A DNA stretch of 41,381 nt from Gemmatimonadota bacterium (GTDB taxonomy: Bacteria > Gemmatimonadota > Gemmatimonadetes > Longimicrobiales > Gaopeijiaceae): the NCBI GenBank assembly GCA_022822425.1, contig JAJEBS010000091.1, positions 1 through 41,381 on the forward strand. The letters are read 5' to 3'. Both the position numbers and the translations under genes were made by a program. How positions within the stretch are numbered: the first letter of the stretch is position 1; each line of letters opens with the position of its first letter. This document shows, in pieces, positions 1-8,784 of the stretch. The notes below the pieces were generated by a model. It was given only the letters and a program-made list of their open reading frames with translations. It searched no databases and was not told where the DNA came from.

Positions 1-1365
1 GCGCAGGAGATCGCCATGCGCTGCCGCGTCCCCATCGTCTATCTCGTGGACTCGGCGGGGGTCAACCTGCCGTACCAGGGAGGCGTCTTCCCCGGAAAGT
101 ACGGGGCCGCGCGCATCTTCTACTACAACTCTCTCATGCGCCGCTACCTGGGCATCCCCCAGATCGCGGCGGTCATGGGTCCCTGCATCGCCGGGGGCGC
201 CTACCTGCCGGCGCTCTCGGACGTGATCGTCATGGTCGAGGGCACCAGCTTCATGGGGCTCGGGGGGCCCAACCTGGTCAAGGGCGCCATCGGGCAGACG
301 GTGGAGGCGGAGGAACTGGGGGGCGCGCGCATGCACACATCGGTCAGCGGGGTCGCGCATTACCTGGCGAAGGACGATCCGGCCTGCATCGAGAAGGTCC
401 GCGTGCTGATCGAGGCCCTGCCGCGCGGGGACGGCTCCGGGGCCGTGTCCGGAGATGCGTCGCGCCCGCGCGTGGACCGAGCGGGACAGGGGGTGACGTC
501 GGGCGAATCCCGGGGATCGCCGACCGAGCACGCACCGTCCCGCATCGGCCCGGCCCGGCCTGCCGAGGACCTCTACGATCTTCTCCCCGACGATCACCGG
601 CACCCCTACGACATGCCGGAGGTGCTGCGCTGCATCCTGGACGAGCCGGGGCTGGTGGCGTACCAGCCCGACTACGCCCCCGAGATGATGTGCGGAACGG
701 GCGCCATCCGGGGGATGCGGATCGCGGTCATCGCCAACGCGCGCGGCATGGTGCGCGACGCGGAGGGCGGGCCCCCCCGGTTCGGAGGCATCGTCTATGC
801 GAAGAGCGCGGAGAAGGTCGCCGGCTTCATCGAGACCATGAATCGCCGCCGCCGACCGCTGCTCTTCGTACAGGACGTTTCCGGCTTCATGGTGGGGCCG
901 AAGGCGGAGCGCTCCGGGATCATCCGCGCGGGGGCACACTTCGTGGAAGCGATGGCGACGGCCACCGTGCCCAAGCTGGTGCTGACCCTCAACCACGCCT
1001 CCGGGGCCGGCTACTACGCCATGGCGGGGCAGGGCTTCGATCCGGACTTCATTCTGTCGCTGCCGACGGGGAGGATGGGGGTGATGGAGGGCGAGAGCGC
1101 GGTCATGGCGCTCTTCAGCCGGCAGGTGCAGGAGCTGCGCGAGCGCGGCGAGGTGCCGGACGGGGAGCTGCGCACGCGCATGGACGAGGTACGGGAGGAC
1201 TACGATCGCCAGTTGGATGCCCGCTTCGCCGGCGCCCGTGGATTCGTGGACGAGGTGGTGCTGCCCGAGGAACTGCGCGGGGCGCTGGCGCTGCTGCTGC
1301 GGGCGGCGCTGAACAACCCGGGGCCGCACCTGGGGGCGTTCCACCTGCCTCCGGGCGTGGCGTGA
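1..1365 (+). CDS. Acyl-CoA carboxylase carboxyltransferase (beta) subunit, 5'-truncated
   Basis: The reading frame is open from base 1, so the true start lies upstream; about 454 residues are visible. It matches the biotin-dependent carboxyltransferase family (methylcrotonyl-, geranyl-, propionyl-CoA carboxylase beta subunits), which moves carboxyl from carboxybiotin to an acyl-CoA. Both halves show the expected acyl-CoA/carboxybiotin binding loops: GPCIAGGAYLP in the N half, and DVSGFMVG followed by NHASGAGYYAMAG in the C half. The linker between halves (roughly bases 415-560) is unusually long and rich in Gly, Ser, Arg and Pro. The AtuA gene follows 4 bp downstream and an enoyl-CoA hydratase lies further on, suggesting a leucine/isovalerate or acyclic-terpenoid CoA pathway. 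The exact substrate cannot be read from the sequence. Confidence 0.88.
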   Translation, partial: AQEIAMRCRVPIVYLVDSAGVNLPYQGGVFPGKYGAARIFYYNSLMRRYLGIPQIAAVMGPCIAGGAYLPALSDVIVMVEGTSFMGLGGPNLVKGAIGQTVEAEELGGARMHTSVSGVAHYLAKDDPACIEKVRVLIEALPRGDGSGAVSGDASRPRVDRAGQGVTSGESRGSPTEHAPSRIGPARPAEDLYDLLPDDHRHPYDMPEVLRCILDEPGLVAYQPDYAPEMMCGTGAIRGMRIAVIANARGMVRDAEGGPPRFGGIVYAKSAEKVAGFIETMNRRRRPLLFVQDVSGFMVGPKAERSGIIRAGAHFVEAMATATVPKLVLTLNHASGAGYYAMAGQGFDPDFILSLPTGRMGVMEGESAVMALFSRQVQELRERGEVPDGELRTRMDEVREDYDRQLDARFAGARGFVDEVVLPEELRGALALLLRAALNNPGPHLGAFHLPPGVA

Positions 1366-1369
1366 GGCG

Positions 1370-2800
1370 GTGACTGCATCCGGAGGGTCTCGGGGAACGC
1401 GCGCTTTCCGGCCCGGTGGGTTCGACGGCGCGCGCCCGGTTCGGGTCGCGGGCGCGGGCGGCTTCTGGGGCGACGACCTGGACGCGCCGGTACGCCAGGT
1501 CGAGGAGGGACCGATCGACTACCTGGTCATGGACTACCTGGCCGAGGTGACCATGTCGATCCTGCACAAGCAGCGGGCCCGCAACCCGGAGGCCGGGTAC
1601 GCGCGCGATTTCGTTTCGCTGATGGAGCGCATCCTGCCCACCTGCCTGGAGCGCGGCATACGGGTGGTCGCCAACGCCGGCGGGGTGAACCCCGGAGGAT
1701 GCGCCGGGGAGGTGGCGCGCGCGGCCCGGCGGGCGGGGGTGCGCGGACGCGTGCGGCTGGGGGTGGTGACCGGCGACGATCTCATGCCCCGGCTGGACGA
1801 GTTGCTTGCCGGCGGCCACGAGCTGTGCAACATGGAGACCGGCGAGCCGCTGGCGAGCATCCGCGAGCGGGTGACGGGAGCCAACGTCTACCTGGGCGCG
1901 TTCCCGATCGCCGAGGCGCTGGGGCGGGGCGCCGACGTGGTGGTCACCGGACGCTGCGTGGACGCCGCCCTCACGCTGGCGCCCCTGCTGCACGAGTTCG
2001 GCTGGGCGGCGGACGACTACGACCGCCTGGCCGCCGGGGTGGTGGCGGGACACGTGAACGAGTGCGGCGCCCAGTGTACCGGGGGGAACTGCCTGGCGGA
2101 GTGGTGGAGCATCCCCGACCTCGACCGGGTCGGCTTCCCCATCATCGAGGCCGAGCCCTCCGGCGAGTTCGTCGTCACCAGGCACGAGGGGTCGGGGGGG
2201 CGCGTGAGCCCCGCCACCGTCACCGAGCAGATCGTCTACGAGATCGGCGACCCGGCCGCCTATGCCACGCCGGATGTGGTCGCGGACTTCACCACCGTCC
2301 GCCTGAGCGGGGCCGGGAAGGACCGGGTTCGGGTGACGGGCGCGCGCGGTCGGCCGCCCACCGGCTGGCTCAAGGCGTCCATCGTGTATTCGGGGGGGTG
2401 GCGGGCCGTCGGCACGCTCGTGTACGCCTGGCCGGACGCGGCCGCCAAGGCGCGCGCGGCCGCCCGGGTCCTGCGGGCCCGCCTCGACCGGCTGGGGCTT
2501 CGCTTCGACGAGATGCGCACCGACCTCGTCGGCTGGGACTCGACGCACGGGGCGCTGGCGGGCCCGCCGCCGCCGGATCTGCCCGAAGTGCAGCTGCGGG
2601 TCGCCGTGCGCAGCCGCGAGCGCGCTCCGGTGGCGCGCTTCACCCGGGAGATCGCCCCGCTGGTGCTGACCGGCCCGCCCTCGGTGACCGGCTTCGGGGA
2701 GGGGCGGCCGCGCGTGCGCGAAGTGGCGGCCTTCTGGCCGGCCCTGGTTCCGCGCGAAGCGGTGGAGCCCTTCGTGCAGGTCGAGGTTCGGGAGGCATGA
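1370..2800 (+). CDS. AtuA family protein (DUF1446, acyclic terpene utilisation)
   Basis: A 476-residue protein of the AtuA/DUF1446 family, named from the acyclic terpene utilisation cluster of Pseudomonas; its biochemical role is not established. The family hallmarks are visible: an N-terminal GAGGFWGDD loop, the MDYLAEVTMSIL segment, VANAGGVNPGGC, and a VVTGRCVDAALTLAP stretch. A GTG start is used, 4 bp after the carboxyltransferase stop, so the two are co-transcribed and probably translationally coupled. In many members this domain is fused to a C-terminal ~100-residue ferredoxin-like domain. Here that domain is encoded separately about 130 bp downstream. No signal peptide is seen; cytosolic. 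Confidence 0.87.
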   Translation: MTASGGSRGTRAFRPGGFDGARPVRVAGAGGFWGDDLDAPVRQVEEGPIDYLVMDYLAEVTMSILHKQRARNPEAGYARDFVSLMERILPTCLERGIRVVANAGGVNPGGCAGEVARAARRAGVRGRVRLGVVTGDDLMPRLDELLAGGHELCNMETGEPLASIRERVTGANVYLGAFPIAEALGRGADVVVTGRCVDAALTLAPLLHEFGWAADDYDRLAAGVVAGHVNECGAQCTGGNCLAEWWSIPDLDRVGFPIIEAEPSGEFVVTRHEGSGGRVSPATVTEQIVYEIGDPAAYATPDVVADFTTVRLSGAGKDRVRVTGARGRPPTGWLKASIVYSGGWRAVGTLVYAWPDAAAKARAAARVLRARLDRLGLRFDEMRTDLVGWDSTHGALAGPPPPDLPEVQLRVAVRSRERAPVARFTREIAPLVLTGPPSVTGFGEGRPRVREVAAFWPALVPREAVEPFVQVEVREA

Positions 2801-2930
2801 GCGCGCCGGCATGGCGGTCGTCGAAGATGGCCGGTCGTTTCCCTTCCGAGCCTGGGATTGCATTCTTCTCTCGGGCGTTCGCATGCTGTATCGGTACAGG
2901 CGGGCGCGGAACCCCGGGAGGTCGTTGACC

Positions 2931-3320
2931 ATGCCGGCTGTCCAACTCGTCGAACTCGCGCATGCGCGCTCGGGCGACAAGGGCGACGTGGTCAACATCG
3001 GCGTGATCGCCTACGAGCCCGAGCACTATCCGCTGCTCGTCGAGGCGCTGACTCCCGTCCGCGTACAGGAGCACTTCGGAGACATGGTGAGAGGGACGGT
3101 CGCCCGTTACGAGCTTCCCAACCTGCACGCCCTCAACTTCGTGCTGCCCGGGGCGCTCGGAGGCGGAGGCACCGTATCCCTCATGATGGACGCCCAGGGC
3201 AAGGTCTTTTCGACTGCCCTGCTGCGCATGGAGGTGGAGGTGCCCGACGAGATCGCAAGACGAGTCCGGGGGCGGGGCAGGGCACCCCCGTACCCGGAAG
3301 AGGACGAGACACACCCATGA
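2931..3320 (+). CDS. AtuA-associated C-terminal (ferredoxin-fold-like) domain as a stand-alone protein
   Basis: A 129-residue protein that matches the C-terminal domain normally found fused to AtuA. The signature is an N-terminal LAHARSGDKGD stretch followed by NIGVIAY, and later LNFVLPGALGGGG. The ATG at 2931 is chosen because the conserved domain begins within ten residues of it; the frame is open further upstream but that extension is unlike the family. The C-terminal tail is charged and Pro/Glu-rich. Its stop overlaps the start of the enoyl-CoA hydratase gene by 4 bp. It probably acts with the AtuA protein encoded just before it, as the two halves of one usual polypeptide (inference). Confidence 0.83.
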   Translation: MPAVQLVELAHARSGDKGDVVNIGVIAYEPEHYPLLVEALTPVRVQEHFGDMVRGTVARYELPNLHALNFVLPGALGGGGTVSLMMDAQGKVFSTALLRMEVEVPDEIARRVRGRGRAPPYPEEDETHP

Positions 3321-4090
3321 GCGTGGAAGAGCGACTTCTCTCCCGGGTCGAGAGCTTGGTGCTGACGCTGACGCTCAACCGTCCGCACAAGCGCAACGCG
3401 CTCGATTCACACATGGTGGCGTCGCTGAAGGCCGCGCTCCTCAAGGCGCGCAACGACTCTGCCGTGCGCGTCGTCCTTCTGCGCGGGGCCGGACCCGACT
3501 TCTGCGCCGGCGCGGATCTGGTGGAGATGGACCACATCAACAGCATGGGGCCCGAGAAGATCCATGCCGACGCGCTGCGCCTGGGGGATCTTTTCGTCCA
3601 GATGCGCGACTTGACCAAGCCGGTGGTCGCGGCGGTTCACGGCCGGGCACTCGGGGGTGGATGCGGCCTCGCAACCGCCTGCGATGTGGTCCTGGTGCAG
3701 GAGGATGCGGAGTTGGGCTACCCGGAGGTGCACCTGGGCTTTGTGCCCGCGCTGGTGATGACCGTGCTCCGGCGAAAGGTGTCCGAAGGGCGCGCCTTCG
3801 AGCTGGCGACCCTTGGCGAACGCTTCTCCGCAGCCGATGCCCTGGCCTGGGGCATCGCGACCCGGGTGATGCCCGCGAACGACTTCGAGGGATCGATCAC
3901 GGCCTACGCCACGGAGCTGGCCCGCCGGGCTCCCTCGTCCGTCGCCCTTTCCAAGACGCTGCTCTACGATCTCGACAGTCTCGGTTTCAAGGACGGCATT
4001 GGGCGGGCTGCCCAGATCAACGTCGCCGCGCGGCTCACCCACACCTGCCGGGAAGGGCTCCGCCGGTTCCTTGCGCGCAAGCGGGAGTGA
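3317..4090 (+). CDS. Enoyl-CoA hydratase/isomerase family protein, LiuC-like
   Basis: A 257-residue crotonase-fold protein. Oxyanion-hole regions are visible as CAGADLVEM and HGRALGGGCGLATACD. The first catalytic Glu of classical crotonase is replaced (GGGCGLA), while the second is present in PEVHLGFVPA. This pattern is usual in methylglutaconyl-CoA hydratase-type (LiuC) enzymes, which would fit a carboxylase-AtuA-hydratase pathway for branched acyl-CoAs. The ATG overlaps the preceding stop (ATGA). The C-terminus (CREGLRRFLARKR) matches the family's usual end, so the gene is full length. Assignment to the family is firm; the substrate is inferred from neighbours. Confidence 0.9.
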   Translation: MSVEERLLSRVESLVLTLTLNRPHKRNALDSHMVASLKAALLKARNDSAVRVVLLRGAGPDFCAGADLVEMDHINSMGPEKIHADALRLGDLFVQMRDLTKPVVAAVHGRALGGGCGLATACDVVLVQEDAELGYPEVHLGFVPALVMTVLRRKVSEGRAFELATLGERFSAADALAWGIATRVMPANDFEGSITAYATELARRAPSSVALSKTLLYDLDSLGFKDGIGRAAQINVAARLTHTCREGLRRFLARKRE

Positions 4091-4317
4091 TCGTGCTCTT
4101 CATCTTCGCGAGCCGTTCCCGCCCGCGTGAGGACCGCTACCTGCACCTGCGCGTCGCACTATTGTGCGTGGGAGCGGCATTGGGACTGACGGGGATGCTG
4201 CTCGACATCGCCTGGCTGATCTGGATTGCGCTGGCCGCGCTGCTCGCGGGACTGGCGCTGCGCCACCTGCGCGTCCGTGGCCAGGGCGCGGACGACGAGG
4301 GCATCGAGCAACTCTGA
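4087..4317 (+). CDS. Small two-TM membrane protein, unknown function
   Basis: A 76-residue protein with a GTG start overlapping the hydratase stop (GTGA). It has a basic N-terminal stretch, two hydrophobic segments (roughly residues 22-38 and 40-56), and a charged acidic C-terminus. The overlap and shared strand make it the last gene of the carboxylase operon. I do not recognise a family. Its link to CoA metabolism is by position only. Confidence 0.55.
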   Translation: MIVLFIFASRSRPREDRYLHLRVALLCVGAALGLTGMLLDIAWLIWIALAALLAGLALRHLRVRGQGADDEGIEQL

Positions 4318-4388
4318 TCGGCGGTGCCCGCGGCTCGCCTCTTCCGACGTTCGCGCGGATTCACCTTTCGGCTGCTGGAATCCGGTCC

Positions 4389-5600
4389 TCAGGCTTCGGC
4401 CCCGTAGGGCTGCATCGACGGCGCAGCAAGCAGCAGCGCAACCAGTGCGGCACGCTCCGGCATGCGCTCCAGCACTACGTGCTCGTGGCTCGCGTGCGCC
4501 CCGGCTCCGACCGCGCCCAGCCCATCGAGCGTAGGTGTATACAGGCTCGTGGTGTTGCCGTCCGACCCTCCGCCGGATCCGGCCTGCTCCATCTCCAGCC
4601 CCAGCTGCGTCCCCGCGTCCCGCGCCAGCTCCCAGAGCCGGCGATTGCCCGGGGTCTGCTCCATGGGAGGACGGTCCATCTCGCCCCGGATCTCGACTGA
4701 AGCTCCGGGCGCCACGGCTTCGATGGCGCGAATCGCCTGTTCCACCCTGCGCGCGTCGCCAAGGGTGGGCACGCGCACGTCCACCTCGGCGCTCGCCTCC
4801 GGCGCGATCACGTTTGGACGAATCCCTCCCGCGACGGTCCCCACGTTCACGTTCACACCCCGCACGGGGTCGTTGAGGGCGTGCAGTTTCCGGATCACGT
4901 GGGCGAGTTCCAGGATCGCGCTCACGCCCTTCTCCGGTTCAAGCCCCGCGTGCGCCGCCACGCCGGTCACGTGGACGGTGAAGTCCCCACCGCCCTTGCG
5001 CGTCGTCTTCAGCTTCCCGCTCTCGCCCAGGGACGGCTCCAGCACCAGGGCTCGATCCGCGCGCATGGCCAGCCGCACGATATGCTCCCTGGAATCCGGG
5101 CTGCCGATCTCCTCGTCGGAGTTGTAGACGAAGACCGGTGTAACCTCGGGGTCGCGGATACAGTGCCGGAGTGCTTCCACCGCGAAGACGCCCTGCACCA
5201 GGCCCGCCTTCATGTCGAACGTGCCGGGTCCGTAAAGGCGCCCCCGCTCCACCTGCATGGGCATCTCCTTCAAGGTGCCCACGGGCCAGATGGTGTCCGT
5301 GTGCCCGAGGATGAGCTGGTAGGGAGCCGGATGACGGCGCTCGCGCGGAGAGGCATACAGGATCCCTCCGGTCGTCCGCCCCGCGAGGATCCGGGACCGG
5401 TACCCGATGTCGCTCATCGCGTCGCGCAGAAGATCCTGCACGGGGCGCTGGGAGGCGGCAAGCATGGAGGGCGACTCGAGCTCGACCAGCCGCTCCAGCA
5501 GGTCGCGCATCCGGTCACGGGCGGCGTGCAGGTAGTCGAGGATGCGGGCGCCCGCGTTCTTTTCCCAGGTTGATTCGGTCATCTCTCGGCCATTCCGCAT
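4389..5600 (-). CDS. M20 family metallopeptidase (glutamate carboxypeptidase/desuccinylase-like)
   Basis: A 403-residue zinc-dependent M20 amidohydrolase. The metal and catalytic residues are in place: GHTDTIW (His ligand and catalytic Asp), FDMKAG (bridging Asp), NSDEEIGS (catalytic Glu and Glu ligand), LVLEPS (acidic ligand) and a C-terminal GAHASHEH. A dimerisation-domain His is present in VAAHAGLEPEKG. The frame is open far upstream, so the start was chosen by context: the ATG at 5600 has a GGAAG with 7-nt spacing, and an alternative ATG at 5582 lacks a well-spaced site. No signal peptide is seen. It is divergent from the deacylase gene, with about 200 bp between them for both promoters. 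Likely role: hydrolysis of N-acyl amino acids or small peptides. Confidence 0.87.
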   Translation of the reverse strand: MRNGREMTESTWEKNAGARILDYLHAARDRMRDLLERLVELESPSMLAASQRPVQDLLRDAMSDIGYRSRILAGRTTGGILYASPRERRHPAPYQLILGHTDTIWPVGTLKEMPMQVERGRLYGPGTFDMKAGLVQGVFAVEALRHCIRDPEVTPVFVYNSDEEIGSPDSREHIVRLAMRADRALVLEPSLGESGKLKTTRKGGGDFTVHVTGVAAHAGLEPEKGVSAILELAHVIRKLHALNDPVRGVNVNVGTVAGGIRPNVIAPEASAEVDVRVPTLGDARRVEQAIRAIEAVAPGASVEIRGEMDRPPMEQTPGNRRLWELARDAGTQLGLEMEQAGSGGGSDGNTTSLYTPTLDGLGAVGAGAHASHEHVVLERMPERAALVALLLAAPSMQPYGAEA

Positions 5601-5798
5601 CGCCACGCTTCCGATTGTTCGCCAACCTCCAATATAACGCCGCCGAACCCCGGCAGGTGTACGTATCCCGCTCGCTGCTTCGCTCGTATGTTTCACGCCG
5701 CTGCCGCGAGGCGCGTCACGGGGGGACTTCAGTGCGCCGAAACCGCTGGCCGACCCCAATTGCGGGTACCGGCACGAAAGAAGGGAGATGGACGCTCG

Positions 5799-7463
5799 AT
5801 GATGTGGCAAGAAGAGGATGATGGCCTGACAGCCCGCCGGCGATCCACCCGGACCCACGGCCGCCGGCTGTCGGCGCACCGCGCACTCCGGCCGTGCCTT
5901 TCTCGCATCCCGAAGCGCGTTCTCTGCACCCTGGTTCTTCTGCTCGGCGCCTGTGGCGGTGATGGCGGGGCACCGGTCGCCGCCGACGAGGACGCCTTCG
6001 TGATCCAGGGTGCCACCATCATCGATGGCACCGGCCGCGCCGGATTCACCGGATCGGTGCGGGTCGTCGGCGGCACGATCACCGAGGTGGTGGCCGAGGA
6101 GGCGGATGGAGCGGCCATCTCGGCTGTCGCTGGCGAGCGAGTACATGACGCCTCCGGACTGGTGCTCGCGCCGGGCTTCGTCGACACCCACAGCCACCAC
6201 GACGGCGGCCTCCTGATTGAGCTGACGGCGCTGGCCGCCGTCAGCCAGGGCATCACGACCATCGTGGTCGGGCAGGACGGCGGATCGCCGTTCCCGATCG
6301 CCGACTTCTTCGCCGCGCTGGAGAGGGCCCCGGCAGCGGTTAACGTGGCCTCCTACGCCGGGCACGGAACGCTCCGCCGGCAGGTCATGGGCGACGACTT
6401 CCGGCGGGAGGCGACCCCCGATGAGGTCGCGGCCATGCAGGCGCTGCTCGAGGCCGAGCTCGCGAGCGGGGTGCTGGGGCTCTCGACCGGACTCGAGTAC
6501 GACCCCGGGATCTACTCCACGACCGACGAGGTGGTCGCACTCGCCGAGACCGCGGCGACCCGCGGCGGCCGCTACATCTCGCACATGCGCAGCGAGGACC
6601 GCGCCCTCCACGAAGCCATCGAGGAGACCATCCAGATCGCCGAGCGCGCCCGTCTTCCCGTTCAGATCTCGCACTTCAAGCTGGCCGCGCGGAGCCTCTG
6701 GGGGCAGGCGGGGCAGATCCTCGCCCGGCTCGATGCCGCGCGCGCCGCGGGCCTCGACATCACGGCGGACGTCTACCCCTACGAGTACTGGCAGTCCACC
6801 ATGACCGTCCTCTTCCCGGAGCGCGATTTCACGGATCGCGAAGCGGCGCGTTTTGCTCTGGAGGAACTGGTCGCTCCCGAAGGGATGCTGATCGGTCGTT
6901 TCGAGCCCGATCCCGTCCTCGAAGGCAAGACGCTGGCTGACATTGCCCAGGAGCGAACCACGGACCCCGTCACCACCTACCTCGATCTCATCGCCGAGTC
7001 GCAGGCCGCGCGCGCGGAGGGCAGAGACGGGGGCGAGAGCATCGTGGCCACCAGCATGACGGTCGACGACATCGCCGCGTTGATGGCCTGGCCGCACGCG
7101 AACGTCGCCTCCGACGGCGGATTGCGTGGCGCCCATCCGCGCGGATTCGGCACCTACCCGAGGGTGCTCGGGCAGTACGTGCGCGAACAGGGACGGCTCA
7201 CCCTGGAGGAGGCTGTCCACAAGATGACGGGGCTGGCGGCGGCCCACATGGGGTTCCCGGGCCGGGGTACCCTGGAGGCGGGCGCGGCGGCCGACCTGGT
7301 GCTGTTCGACCCGGCGACCGTCATCGACCGGGCGACGACCGCCGAACCCCACCTCACCTCGTCCGGGATCGAGCGCGTGTGGGTTGGCGGGACGGTCGTC
7401 TACGAAGACGGGACGGTGACGGGCGCGCGCCCGGGCGTGGTGCTGCGCCGCGAGCAGCCCTGA
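5799..7463 (+). CDS. N-acyl-D-amino-acid deacylase family amidohydrolase, predicted lipoprotein
   Basis: A 554-residue amidohydrolase-superfamily enzyme of the D-aminoacylase group. The metal-binding pair is in FVDTHSHHDGG. Later motifs include QISHFKLAAR, TADVYPYEYW and VASDGG, and the C-terminal beta-sandwich returns with GTLEAGAAADLVLFDP. The N-terminus has a basic stretch, a short hydrophobic core and a lipobox (LLGAC, Cys about residue 52), so it is probably an anchored periplasmic lipoprotein. The leader is longer than usual, so a later start cannot be excluded. The ATG at 5799 is preceded by AAGGGAG at a spacing of about 11. Together with the M20 peptidase and DUF1028 protein it suggests scavenging of acylated amino acids. 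Confidence 0.87.
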   Translation: MMWQEEDDGLTARRRSTRTHGRRLSAHRALRPCLSRIPKRVLCTLVLLLGACGGDGGAPVAADEDAFVIQGATIIDGTGRAGFTGSVRVVGGTITEVVAEEADGAAISAVAGERVHDASGLVLAPGFVDTHSHHDGGLLIELTALAAVSQGITTIVVGQDGGSPFPIADFFAALERAPAAVNVASYAGHGTLRRQVMGDDFRREATPDEVAAMQALLEAELASGVLGLSTGLEYDPGIYSTTDEVVALAETAATRGGRYISHMRSEDRALHEAIEETIQIAERARLPVQISHFKLAARSLWGQAGQILARLDAARAAGLDITADVYPYEYWQSTMTVLFPERDFTDREAARFALEELVAPEGMLIGRFEPDPVLEGKTLADIAQERTTDPVTTYLDLIAESQAARAEGRDGGESIVATSMTVDDIAALMAWPHANVASDGGLRGAHPRGFGTYPRVLGQYVREQGRLTLEEAVHKMTGLAAAHMGFPGRGTLEAGAAADLVLFDPATVIDRATTAEPHLTSSGIERVWVGGTVVYEDGTVTGARPGVVLRREQP

Positions 7464-7469
7464 GCTCGC

Positions 7470-8552
7470 CTACCGCCTCACCCGCACCATCTCCCGCAAC
7501 CGCTGGCGCACCTCGTCGGCGATGCCCGCCTCCTCCAGCCGGCTCCACAGGCGCGCGATGGTGTTGTCGTCCACCCACCCGGGCACGGAGGTCTGCCAGG
7601 CCTGAGCCGCGCGGAAGGCGTCCACGGCCTCAACCGTCTCCCGGTCGTAGAGGAGCGCGTCCGTCATCTCCACGGAGGGGGACGTCGCATCCGGCCGGTA
7701 GTACCCCAGCGCGTGCAGCATCACCTTGAGCTGGAGGACGTCGCGGCCGGCGAACTGCTGGAGGCTGCGGAAGCCGAGCGTCTCCGAGATCGTGTCGTAG
7801 ATGCGCCGCACCTCCTTAATCGGCTCCGGGTGCTCGCAGACGTTGATGTCGGTCGTAATCCCGTCCTGGCGGCGTGACATGCCCGGCCGCGGATCCGCGA
7901 CCAGCACCGCCGCCGACTGCGTGCGGCCGTGGCGTCCGTCGCCGCCCAGCACCTGCCCTGCGTAGAGGGCCTCGATCAGCCGGTCCGCGAGATGGCGCCC
8001 CGACCCCTCCGTCCGCTCGAACGCGACCGCCACCGAGTCGACCACGGCGGTGCTCACCAGCGCGTTGCCCTGCACGGCGTAGTTGAGGCCCGTGCGCTCC
8101 CAGACCCAGTCGCCCCGGTCCTCGGCGCCGTACTGGCCGGAGCCCGTCCACTGGGCCGACCGCCCCTGCATGTCGATCACGCCGACCTGCCTGCGCTCCC
8201 GGCCTTCATCCGCGGCCACCACGCGGTCCATCGCCTCCCGGGGCGCCACACCCTGCTCCAGCAGGTCGAGGAGGTCGTGCCCGTATTCGAGCCGGGTGCC
8301 GCCCTGGGTGGCCACCGCTCCCACCCCGGGCCGCACCCACGGAACGGCGTTGCCCACGCACGCTACCCGCGTGGTGACCGCCACCCCGGACTCGCCGGTC
8401 TCCGGGTCGATGCCGACGATCGAGAAGGTGTTGAACACCAGGTCCTCCCCCCAGGCCACCGGCTCCTGGGCGGCGGCGGGCGCAACAATTGCGAGCAACA
8501 GAAAAGGCAACACCGACGCGGGCGTGCTCCGTGGCGACGACGAGCTGGTCAT
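7470..8552 (-). CDS. Secreted DUF1028 protein with C-terminal peptidoglycan-binding-like domain
   Basis: A 360-residue protein. An N-terminal signal peptide (hydrophobic LPFLLLAIVAPAAA, cleavage near AAAQ) is followed by the DUF1028 domain, an Ntn-hydrolase-like fold of unknown substrate. Family hallmarks are FSIVGIDPETGE, AVTTRVACVGNAVPW and GVGAVATQGG. From about residue 265 a helical domain resembles the putative peptidoglycan-binding module often seen at the C-terminus of DUF1028 proteins (LKVMLHALGYY). A GGAG lies 6 nt before the ATG. It is convergent with the deacylase gene, with only 6 bp between the stops. The enzymatic activity is unproven for the family. Confidence 0.85.
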   Translation of the reverse strand: MTSSSSPRSTPASVLPFLLLAIVAPAAAQEPVAWGEDLVFNTFSIVGIDPETGESGVAVTTRVACVGNAVPWVRPGVGAVATQGGTRLEYGHDLLDLLEQGVAPREAMDRVVAADEGRERRQVGVIDMQGRSAQWTGSGQYGAEDRGDWVWERTGLNYAVQGNALVSTAVVDSVAVAFERTEGSGRHLADRLIEALYAGQVLGGDGRHGRTQSAAVLVADPRPGMSRRQDGITTDINVCEHPEPIKEVRRIYDTISETLGFRSLQQFAGRDVLQLKVMLHALGYYRPDATSPSVEMTDALLYDRETVEAVDAFRAAQAWQTSVPGWVDDNTIARLWSRLEEAGIADEVRQRLREMVRVRR

Positions 8553-8784
8553 GACGATCTCCGGTACTGCGGTAGGCCGGATCGGGCGTCCCGGCCACCA
8601 AGGGGTTCGAGGAAGGGGTCACCCACAACATGGCACGGGTCTCCCGCAACGGGCCAACGCTCGCCAGTGCCGCCTTCTCTCGCCAAGTTTCCGAATGCGT
8701 CCGCGGTCGGCGGCTTCCGCGCCGCGAACGCAATCCGCATCTCGACCCGAGTGTCCGATCACTCCCACGCCGGAGCGCCCGCCC

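Noticed and set aside
1115-2998. 627-codon minus-strand frame opposite the AtuA gene
   Set aside because: It is the antisense shadow of clearly recognisable plus-strand genes in GC-rich DNA.
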